A DNA stretch of 41,048 bases. It comes from Planctomycetota bacterium (GTDB taxonomy: Bacteria; Planctomycetota; Phycisphaerae; Phycisphaerales; SM1A02). The translations under genes were made by a program, and so were the position numbers. How positions within the stretch are numbered: position 1 is the stretch's first letter; every line of letters begins with the position of its first letter. Of the stretch, positions 8,143 to 15,888 are shown one piece after another. Under the pieces are notes generated by a model. It saw only the letters and a program-made list of their open reading frames with translations, searched no databases and was not told the DNA's origin. The stretch covers positions 1-41,048 of the forward strand of contig JACNLO010000036.1 of the NCBI GenBank assembly GCA_014381555.1, read 5' to 3'.

Positions 8143-10260
8143 ATGAGAGTTGACCATCAGGCCTGCCAGAGGGCGGCGACAACTGCTTTAACAGGGCTTA
8201 TTTTACAGCTTTTAATCGCGACGACCCTGCTTGTCTTCGGGCTATTTTCTGACAGTTCGGCTTTTGTCTTTGCCTCATTATTTGCCTGGGTTGGAATTCT
8301 GGTTTGGCTTGGTCTCATAATTCTTTTCTATCAAGAAAAGATGAAACTTCTTGAGGAACTAGAAGAATCAGAATTAGTAGGTGATGAACACGCAACAATG
8401 TTTGAAAGTTCTGGAGATGAAATTCGTCCAGCAGCTTCAAGATTGAAATTAATCCATCGCTGGGTCATGCCAGCTTTCAGTTTGTTCACCGCTTGCTCGC
8501 TCATTCTTGTAAGCGTGCTTGTGCTAAAACATCTAGGCAGGCTACTGCACCAGGATGATTCGCTCCAAACTTTTTTGCAGCACACTAAACACGTTGGCTG
8601 GGCGCTTGCGGTGTCGATGGCATTCGCATTGACGAGTTTCATTTATTCTAGATTTATAGCTGGAATGTCTAGAGTCTCAGTCTGGACTAATTTACGCGGA
8701 GGCTCTGCGTGGATGGTTGGCAATACTGTCGTGTTGTTTGCATTGTCTGTTGGATTGTTGTTTAGATTTTTTGATAACGAAGAAGTCCTTCTAGCGGTCA
8801 CTTGGGGCATCCCAATTTTCATGCTTGCAGTTGCAGCAGAAATTTTAATAAACTTTATTCTTAATTTATATCGACCACGATTACACGGCGAATCGCCTCG
8901 TCCCGCATTTGATTCAAAAACATTAAGTTTGTTTGCTTCTCCAGACTCACTCGTACGATCTATAAACGAAGCTATTAATTATCAGTTTGGATTTGATATT
9001 ACAAGTTCTTGGGGTTACCAACTTTTTCTTCGATCTGTCATCTGGCTTATTGGACTAGGCGTATTTGTACTTTTCGCCATGAGCACTATAGTGATTGTCG
9101 AGCCAACGCAGCAAGCGGTTCGAGTACGACAAGGAGCTATAATTGGAGAGGTTCATAATCCTGGGCCAATGTTCAAGTTGCCGTGGCCTCTTGAAGTATC
9201 AATTGTAGAAGATGTTACTCATATTCGTACGCTTCCTTTGACCTTTACTTGGAAGAAAGATCGTCCCGTTATTCTTTGGACTGATGACTATAACAATCAT
9301 GCATTGGTAAAACCAACCCCATTTATTGTTAACGATTCTCAAGGAACAACAGAATCAATTAGTGATGATTTACTCTCGCTTGTTGACATTCGTTCGGTGT
9401 TGCAATACCGAATCGCAAAGGATGGCTTGATGGATTGGTTGCTCTTTGGATCAGACGAGGTCCATCGGCGTTCTCGTATAACCTATCGAGAAATGGCGAT
9501 TCTTGCGATAAGTCAAGATACTCTGACTCAAATGTTTCAAAACCTGCAACTTGACGAAGTCTTAGGGACAGACAGAAGCAAGCTCTCATCGATAGCTAAG
9601 GAAAGACTTCAGGCATCTTTGGATAAACAACATAGTGGAATTGAAGTAATATCAGTAGACCTCCCTCTAATTTCTCCAGCAGGAAAATCAGCACAAAGCT
9701 TCGAGGAATTATCAGTCGCAAAACAAGGAGAAGCAAGACTTATCTCCGCTGCGACTGGGCATGCTCAATCGTTACTCACACGAACAGTTGGCGACCCTGC
9801 TCTTGTTGATGATACTGTCCAAGCTGTGAAACGATATAACAACGCACGCGATGAATGGGATGAAGTTAGAAGGAATGATGCTTCAAGTGCTCAAAGCATC
9901 GCAACCGCAAAAGAGATCATGATGCAATCAGAGAGTCACGCGCTTGCTCTTGTCGAAAATGGAAATGGTCGAGCAGCAGCACAAATTCGAAGTGCAAAAG
10001 TAGAGCGCTGGACAACACTAATGGATACATGGGCTAAATCAAGCCGTGTTAGGGGCCAAATGGAAGCGTACAAATCTGCTCCGAAACTGTATATGCAACG
10101 CATGTACATGTCAGTCCTAGCACGAAAGCTGCCGAATATCCGTAAATATGTAACTGGAATTGACCCGTCTCGACTTAGTGTAGACGTTGAACTTCGCGAA
10201 ATTAACCCACTTTTGAACTTTGCAGACACTCTAGAAAACAACGAAGAAGGAGCTCAGTAA
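8143..10260 (+). CDS. SPFH/Band 7 (HflK-like) protein with seven-span N-terminal membrane domain
   Basis: Hydrophobic spans lie near residues 13-35, 40-63, 107-129, 150-170, 189-208, 216-241 and 297-318. The last leads straight into an SPFH domain (VEPTQQAVRVRQGAIIGEVHNPGP, about 318-540), followed by a helical, Ala/Glu/Arg-rich region (about 540-650) typical of HflK/stomatin oligomerisation. Ordinary HflK has one membrane span; this 705-residue form adds six. HflK/HflC form membrane cages that modulate the FtsH protease in E. coli; whether that holds here is unknown. It is first of six closely packed genes. The next gene starts 1 nt after its stop, with an AAGGAG SD inside its own 3' end. 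Confidence 0.85.
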   Translation: MRVDHQACQRAATTALTGLILQLLIATTLLVFGLFSDSSAFVFASLFAWVGILVWLGLIILFYQEKMKLLEELEESELVGDEHATMFESSGDEIRPAASRLKLIHRWVMPAFSLFTACSLILVSVLVLKHLGRLLHQDDSLQTFLQHTKHVGWALAVSMAFALTSFIYSRFIAGMSRVSVWTNLRGGSAWMVGNTVVLFALSVGLLFRFFDNEEVLLAVTWGIPIFMLAVAAEILINFILNLYRPRLHGESPRPAFDSKTLSLFASPDSLVRSINEAINYQFGFDITSSWGYQLFLRSVIWLIGLGVFVLFAMSTIVIVEPTQQAVRVRQGAIIGEVHNPGPMFKLPWPLEVSIVEDVTHIRTLPLTFTWKKDRPVILWTDDYNNHALVKPTPFIVNDSQGTTESISDDLLSLVDIRSVLQYRIAKDGLMDWLLFGSDEVHRRSRITYREMAILAISQDTLTQMFQNLQLDEVLGTDRSKLSSIAKERLQASLDKQHSGIEVISVDLPLISPAGKSAQSFEELSVAKQGEARLISAATGHAQSLLTRTVGDPALVDDTVQAVKRYNNARDEWDEVRRNDASSAQSIATAKEIMMQSESHALALVENGNGRAAAQIRSAKVERWTTLMDTWAKSSRVRGQMEAYKSAPKLYMQRMYMSVLARKLPNIRKYVTGIDPSRLSVDVELREINPLLNFADTLENNEEGAQ

Positions 10261-10261
10261 C

Positions 10262-11188
10262 ATGAGGAAGCCACTCGTAATAGCCGCTGGATTTGCAATC
10301 CTATTTATCTTACTTTTGTTCAGCATGACATACACAGTCTCTTTTCATGAAGTAGGTATTCACAGTAGATTTGGTGAAACTTCTGAGAAAAGTATTGTTC
10401 GCGAACCCGGTCTTCACGTAAGGCTCCCGTTCTTCGCAGACTCGGTTGCAATTCTTGACACTCGATTGAAGATTCATCAGTCACCTCTTGAGATGTTGCA
10501 GACATCAGATGGCCAACAAATTGTTGTCAAAGCGTACTTGCTCTGGCAAGTTGACAGCGAAGGAAGTTCACCGCTCAACTTTTATCGAGCTTATGGCAAT
10601 ACTGATAGTGCAAAGAACGCAATCGACGGACAGTTTAGAGATGCCTTAACTGTTCTAAGCTCCTTTGGATTCGATGAGCTTACTGGTGAAACGAATCAAC
10701 TTGTAAAAGCAGAGAATGCGATTTTGCAGAAGTTAAATTTGCTAAAAGAAACAGGAATTATTCCGGTCTCGGTGGGTATAAACCGTCTGCTCCTTCCGCC
10801 AAAAACTACAACAGCAGTTCTTCAGCGTATGCAAGCCCGAAGAGATACTCTCGCAGAACAGCGTCGAGCAAAGGGGACTGCTGATGCTGAAGCTATTCGT
10901 GCAGAAGCAAGAGCGAAGCACGACAAAATTATGGCGTTCGCTTCTCAAAGAGCAGAAGATATTCGTGCAGAAGGTGAAGTTCAGGCAGCTGAGTACTTAA
11001 AGGAAATGGGCAAGGATGAAGATCTTGCAATCTTCCTCGCTTGGCTAGATGCTGTTGAAACTGCACTCTCCAAAAATACTACCCTCGTCCTTGAATCGGA
11101 TGTTGCACCATGGCACTTACTTGAGATTAACAAATCGGTTTCATCAGGGATCCCTCAACCTAATTCCAAAGGCAAGGGTAGTGAATGA
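10262..11188 (+). CDS. SPFH/Band 7 protein, HflC-like
   Basis: A 308-residue protein with one N-terminal span (about 5-25), then an SPFH domain beginning YTVSFHEVGIHSRFGE and containing PGLHVRLPFFADSVAILDTR, a close match to HflC layout. Residues about 190-250 are an Arg/Ala/Glu-rich helix (QARRDTLAEQRRAKGTADAEAI) and a conserved-looking C-terminal segment follows. The protein should sit in the inner membrane with the SPFH domain outside the cytoplasm, as HflC does. The ATG has AAGGAG (10247-10252) upstream. Its stop overlaps the next start (ATGA), suggesting translational coupling and fixed stoichiometry with the third SPFH protein. Confidence 0.88.
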   Translation: MRKPLVIAAGFAILFILLLFSMTYTVSFHEVGIHSRFGETSEKSIVREPGLHVRLPFFADSVAILDTRLKIHQSPLEMLQTSDGQQIVVKAYLLWQVDSEGSSPLNFYRAYGNTDSAKNAIDGQFRDALTVLSSFGFDELTGETNQLVKAENAILQKLNLLKETGIIPVSVGINRLLLPPKTTTAVLQRMQARRDTLAEQRRAKGTADAEAIRAEARAKHDKIMAFASQRAEDIRAEGEVQAAEYLKEMGKDEDLAIFLAWLDAVETALSKNTTLVLESDVAPWHLLEINKSVSSGIPQPNSKGKGSE

Positions 11189-12594
11189 CTGATCAACAAA
11201 ATAATTCTGAACACGAGAAACGTAGAGAAGCATCTGCGAAATTTGTAATTCAAAACGTAGAAGCGGATTCTTCTCTTGATTTAAGGGATGCGATGGAAAC
11301 AGCCCATCGCTCCTTGGCAGATTCATTACGACTTAGTTTTCGCGCTTTGCAATTTGTCATGATTATTCTCGTTGTTCTTTATTTAATTTCAGGATTTAGA
11401 ACAGTAGAAGATTCCCAAACAGGGGTAAGCACTTTCTTTGGTGCAATTGTAGAGAACGAAGGATTATCTCCTGGTCTTCAATTAAACTGGCCACCCCCAA
11501 TTGGCGGTTTTGAAATTTATCAAGCTCAAAACCGTGAATCTGATATTGGCGGTGTTTTTAAGCCATTAGTCGATGCAAGATTGAGTCCAGACCAACGAAT
11601 TAGCAAAGCCAGAGCGAGTGATGGCCTTATACCTGGGCGAGATGGTTCTTTGCTTACTGGTGATGGAGACTTAGCACATATCGAAGTTGAAGCAGAATGG
11701 GAAATCATAGATCCGATTCAATACGCCACACAATTGCCAGACGACTTTGGGGATGAAATTGTTACTGCTGTTCTTGAAAACTCTATGGTACACATTGTGA
11801 GTCAACTTACTTTGGAAGACCTTCTTGATCAGCCGATTGAAGAACTCAGGTCACTTATACAAATAGAGGCACAAAGTTCGATTACTAAGCTTAATTGCGG
11901 AATACGCATTTCAGATGTTTCTATTCCAAGCGAGCCGGAACCACCCCTGTATATTCAACGTTCATACGAAGCATTTGATAGCGCACGAATTATTGCGGAG
12001 ACGAATGTTGAACGTGCAATTTCAGAAGCGCATGAAACGCTTATTGAAGCCGCTGGCAGTAAATATGATGTTCTGCTTGATTTAATTAATGAATACGAAC
12101 AGGCTGCAGAAACAAATGACGAAACTGTTAAGCGCAATTCTTTATCACAAATTACTTCAATGCTTCATGCTGATAATATTTCAGGAAAAGTTGCAAAAAG
12201 AATTGCTGCAGCGCAAGGATATCGCGCTCAAATTGAAACCACGCTTGGGCAAGACTTTAAACGCTTCCAAAGTTTATTGCCAACTTACCGCGAGCATCCT
12301 GAATTAGTTATTCGTAGTAGATGGCTTGAAATGTATGCCGCTGTTCTTGGCAATGCAGACGCAGAAACTTTTTTCGTTCCTGAATTTGTACAATCAATCA
12401 AACTCGGTATCTCTGGATCAGATTCAATTGCTCAGCTTCGACATAGGAACGCTTTGAAAATGAAAGAAGCAGAGACCCTTCTTGAGGGAGTAATGTTAAA
12501 CCCTTGGATTTTGCGAGCACGTGAAATTGATTTAGAAGGTCCTTCTAGAGAACTTTCAATATCAAGTGGCGTAGTACAAGGACGACAGAAATAG
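11185..12594 (+). CDS. SPFH/Band 7 protein, HflK-like (third paralogue)
   Basis: A 469-residue protein. About 45 polar residues precede a single span (about 52-70, ALQFVMIILVVLYLISGF), then an SPFH domain starting FRTVEDSQTGVSTFFGAIVE. It includes the HflK-type hallmark LLTGDGDLAHIEVEAEWEIIDP. The C-terminal half is helical and acidic (NVERAISEAHETLIEAAG onward), longer than in E. coli HflK. It overlaps the HflC-like gene by 4 bases (ATGA), and the ABC ATPase gene starts 12 nt downstream. Sequence supports membership of the HflK/HflC cage family; the protease or other partner is not encoded nearby. Confidence 0.85.
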   Translation: MTDQQNNSEHEKRREASAKFVIQNVEADSSLDLRDAMETAHRSLADSLRLSFRALQFVMIILVVLYLISGFRTVEDSQTGVSTFFGAIVENEGLSPGLQLNWPPPIGGFEIYQAQNRESDIGGVFKPLVDARLSPDQRISKARASDGLIPGRDGSLLTGDGDLAHIEVEAEWEIIDPIQYATQLPDDFGDEIVTAVLENSMVHIVSQLTLEDLLDQPIEELRSLIQIEAQSSITKLNCGIRISDVSIPSEPEPPLYIQRSYEAFDSARIIAETNVERAISEAHETLIEAAGSKYDVLLDLINEYEQAAETNDETVKRNSLSQITSMLHADNISGKVAKRIAAAQGYRAQIETTLGQDFKRFQSLLPTYREHPELVIRSRWLEMYAAVLGNADAETFFVPEFVQSIKLGISGSDSIAQLRHRNALKMKEAETLLEGVMLNPWILRAREIDLEGPSRELSISSGVVQGRQK

Positions 12595-12606
12595 CAGTTA
12601 ATTCTC

Positions 12607-13803
12607 ATGGCAATATCGAATTCCAATCTAGAGACAGTTGTTGAAGCAGCAGGACTAACGAAAATTTTTCGTGACTTTTGGATGCGAACGAAAGCCAGTG
12701 CAGTTGATGGTATTACTTTTCAAATCCATAAAGGCGAATTATTTGGGCTCCTTGGTCCAAACGGTTCGGGTAAGAGTACAACAATAAAATTGATTCTCGG
12801 ATTATTGAATATTACGAAGGGTAGATTGTCTGTTTTTGGTCGTGAACCTCATGATGTAGCAGTGAAACGTTTCATTGGTTTTTTGCCCGAAGAATCATAT
12901 TTGTATCCATATTTGAACTGCAACGAAACCCTTGATTACTATGGTCGACTTTATGGAATAACTCGCAAAATAAGAAAGCGCAGAGCAGAAGAGCTACTTG
13001 ACATGGTCGGTTTGACCCAAGTTGCTCATAGACATGTAGGTGAGTTCTCAAAGGGGATGATGCGTCGCATAGGTCTAGCGCAAGCACTTATGAACGACCC
13101 AGAATTTCTCATACTCGATGAGCCAACTAGTGGTCTGGACCCAATTGGAACTCGACAAGTGAAAGATTTACTCATCGAGTTAAAACGAAGAGGTAAAACT
13201 ATTCTTCTCAGTTCTCATCTTTTGGCGGATGTTGAGGATGTATGCGACAGGATGACAATTTTGTATGGCGGTAAAATTCACGCTGAAGGTACAGTAGACG
13301 AATTGCTTGTTGAATCTGATCACACCATGATTCGAATACCTCGTCTTCATAACGATGGAACAATTGAGAAGATAGATCAAATCTTACAGGATACTGAAGG
13401 TACAGCAATTGAATCTGTAACACAGCCAAGGCAGAATCTTGAGTCGTTTTTCATTCAAATAGTCGATCGTGCAAGAGAAGCAAAAGTAGAAACTAGTGGA
13501 GTGAAGGGTGGTACGACTGCCCCATTCCTTAGAAGTGATCAAAAGGGCGATGCCTTGATTGAGAAACTCATTGATACTGAAAATATGGCAGAAGGTAGCA
13601 AGGTCTCAAAAGAAGAAGTTGTGCAAGAAGTTATATCCCACAAGGAAGTATTAGACTCATTAGAAAACGAAGAAGTAATTGAAGTGAGAGCGAAAGAAGC
13701 AAACACTGAACAACGCGTTTCTAAAGAAGCTGACTCATCAGTCATTGATTCTTTGGTTGAAGGCCAAGGTAATGTCGAAGATGATCCACAGGACACAAAG
13801 TGA
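12607..13803 (+). CDS. ABC transporter ATP-binding protein with acidic C-terminal tail
   Basis: Residues 11 to about 235 form a full nucleotide-binding domain: Walker A GPNGSGKST (50-58), ABC signature FSKGM (147-151), Walker B FLILDEPTSGLDP (D171, E172) and H-loop SSHLL (H204). It resembles the CcmA/NatA-type ATPases that pair with ABC-2 permeases. Residues about 240-398 are an extra tail rich in Glu, Lys and Ser with no recognised domain, probably largely disordered; such NBDs usually end near residue 240-310. The TGA overlaps the GTG start of the large permease by 4 bases, so the two are very likely partners. No SD is visible before the ATG. Confidence 0.92.
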   Translation: MAISNSNLETVVEAAGLTKIFRDFWMRTKASAVDGITFQIHKGELFGLLGPNGSGKSTTIKLILGLLNITKGRLSVFGREPHDVAVKRFIGFLPEESYLYPYLNCNETLDYYGRLYGITRKIRKRRAEELLDMVGLTQVAHRHVGEFSKGMMRRIGLAQALMNDPEFLILDEPTSGLDPIGTRQVKDLLIELKRRGKTILLSSHLLADVEDVCDRMTILYGGKIHAEGTVDELLVESDHTMIRIPRLHNDGTIEKIDQILQDTEGTAIESVTQPRQNLESFFIQIVDRAREAKVETSGVKGGTTAPFLRSDQKGDALIEKLIDTENMAEGSKVSKEEVVQEVISHKEVLDSLENEEVIEVRAKEANTEQRVSKEADSSVIDSLVEGQGNVEDDPQDTK

Positions 13804-15857
13804 CATCTCTTCTCTTGTTACATCGAAAAGTTCACCAATGGCAACGTAAGAAAAGTTCCAGATATTTTCTTTCGTTACTTCTATCTGTTCTAGTACTTCT
13901 CCTTGTCGTGCCAATGCTGTTTTCGACTTATCAGCTCTATGAAGACCGTGAAGAAATATTCTCTCTACTTGTAGGACCAGATCAAAGAATCGTTGCTGAA
14001 CAGTTAGAAGAAACGGGGTTCATAGAAGTGCATGGAAGAACCTTCGGTGACGAACGATTGCAAGGGTTCACAATTCTTACTCAAGAAGGAACTGTCATAA
14101 ACCCTGCAGATGCTACTTCTTTGGTGTTGAGCAGTTCAATACCTAGGTGGATTCCAGCTTGGTTATTGCGAGATCCAAATATGATTTGGATTGCGGGTAC
14201 AGTTACCCTCAGTTGGTGCCTTATTTCTGTGTGGCTTGGTTTGTTCCTTCCATTTATATATTCCATTGTGCTGGGAACTTGTAGTTGGTTTATTTTTACC
14301 TCAGTCGGGTTGCCAAAATTTGCATTAGCTAGTGTTGGAATGTGCACGCTTGCTTATAGCTACCACTTAATTCTGCAGACATTCAATTTCTTGTTTAGTT
14401 CTCCTAGACAATCTTTCGCTATTGCTCGGGGTGTATTGCTTGAAGCAACGCGCACAAAAATGTCACTTGCTTTCTTGTCAATACTTTTATTTGCTCTGCC
14501 GTTAATACCAATACTCCTTGATCCTGAATCGCCGCTTCGCCACCGAGTCCAAACATTGTTGAGCAGAAGTTTAGGGACAACTTTCATTATCGCTGCATTC
14601 CTTACAGTATTTTTAGGTAGTGCAACAGTTGCTTTTGAAATTAGAGATCGGCAAATTTGGCAAGTTCTTACTAAACCAGTGAGTAAGTTTGGGTACTTGT
14701 TTGGCAAATGGCTTGGCATTGTTTCTTTGAACTTTGCCATACTCACTATCGCAGGGTTGTCTGTATTTCTGTACATGCAATATTTACGAACAACTCCTGT
14801 CGCAGATGGTCTTCAAGGAGAGTTTGATCGACTCGCTGTTGAAGAAGAAATATTGACAGCTCGCGAGGAGGCCCTTCCTGTCTACGGACAATTGTCAAAC
14901 GAACAAATTGCTTTACGAGTGGATGCTTTAATCGAAGCAGATCCAGAGCTCAGGGACGAAGAGCAGATTAAAGTTCAATTGAGACAGAAGCTTCGTGAAG
15001 AAGTGCAGGAACAATTTTTAGCTCAACAAAGATCGATTCCTGCAAATCGAGATGGCACTATCTATTCTCACTCTTATACTTTCAAAGGTCTTAAAAGCGC
15101 TAAAGAAGTTGGCACTCCATTAACATTTAGATATAAATTCTTTATCGGGGCAGCTGATGAACAGGAAACGTATGAAGCAGGATTCGTTTATAACAATGAC
15201 CCTGATACAAGGCAAATGGTTACTTATGTTCCAACGATGACACATGTCTCAATGGTGCCTGCTTATTTAATCACAGATGATGGGGATTTGACCATTACAA
15301 TATATAACTTGCTTAAGCCGGACCCAGAGTATTACTATAAAGGGACTCTTAGATTTGACAAAGATGGTATTCAGCTCTTGTACAGAGTCGGGAACTTCGA
15401 AAGTAATTTCTTCCGAGCAATATTGGTCCTCCTTATCAAATTGTCTTTCCTTGCTGCTTTGGCTATTTCAGCGGCAACATTTTTAAGTTTTCCTGTCTCT
15501 TGCATGATTACTTTGACAGTATTTGCGAGTGCAACTCTCTCACCTTATCTAGCACAATCTCTTGACTACTATATTCCACCTTCTGCTTCTGAGCTCGAAT
15601 TTTCAAATATTGGTGTTACTATTCAGTGGGCGTTTGAACATTCGGTGCAAGCGATTGCCGCCGCGATGGTGTTCTGCCTAGATGGTTTTGGGTCGCAAAG
15701 ACCTACCAATCAACTTGTAAATGGAATGCTAGTTTCTTGGGGAACTATCCTTAAAGGTTTTTTGACAATTGGTATCGTTTGGTCAGGAAGCGTCCTAGCA
15801 CTGGGAACTTTTGTTCTTCGCAAAAGACAACTTGCAATCTACAGTGGGGAGGGTTGA
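13800..15857 (+). CDS. Large ABC-2 type transporter permease (permease B) with extracytoplasmic insert
   Basis: A 685-residue polytopic protein starting at GTG, overlapping the ATPase stop (GTGA). The first span is at about 22-43; further spans occur near 118-160, in 225-330 and in 535-685. The ABC-2 coupling motif EIRDRQIWQVLTKPVSK...GKWLG matches the motif in the divergent permease at 6833. Between about residues 330 and 533 lies a large soluble region. It has a charged helical part (EEEILTAREEALP) and then a beta-rich part (YTFKGLKSAKEVGTPLTFRY), probably outside the cytoplasm. It ends LRKRQLAIYSGEG. Export of an envelope component or a role in membrane remodelling is possible; the sequence does not show the substrate. 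Confidence 0.85.
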   Translation: MTSLLLLHRKVHQWQRKKSSRYFLSLLLSVLVLLLVVPMLFSTYQLYEDREEIFSLLVGPDQRIVAEQLEETGFIEVHGRTFGDERLQGFTILTQEGTVINPADATSLVLSSSIPRWIPAWLLRDPNMIWIAGTVTLSWCLISVWLGLFLPFIYSIVLGTCSWFIFTSVGLPKFALASVGMCTLAYSYHLILQTFNFLFSSPRQSFAIARGVLLEATRTKMSLAFLSILLFALPLIPILLDPESPLRHRVQTLLSRSLGTTFIIAAFLTVFLGSATVAFEIRDRQIWQVLTKPVSKFGYLFGKWLGIVSLNFAILTIAGLSVFLYMQYLRTTPVADGLQGEFDRLAVEEEILTAREEALPVYGQLSNEQIALRVDALIEADPELRDEEQIKVQLRQKLREEVQEQFLAQQRSIPANRDGTIYSHSYTFKGLKSAKEVGTPLTFRYKFFIGAADEQETYEAGFVYNNDPDTRQMVTYVPTMTHVSMVPAYLITDDGDLTITIYNLLKPDPEYYYKGTLRFDKDGIQLLYRVGNFESNFFRAILVLLIKLSFLAALAISAATFLSFPVSCMITLTVFASATLSPYLAQSLDYYIPPSASELEFSNIGVTIQWAFEHSVQAIAAAMVFCLDGFGSQRPTNQLVNGMLVSWGTILKGFLTIGIVWSGSVLALGTFVLRKRQLAIYSGEG

Positions 15858-15888
15858 CGCAGAAAACTTGCGTTGTTGATTTACAGCC

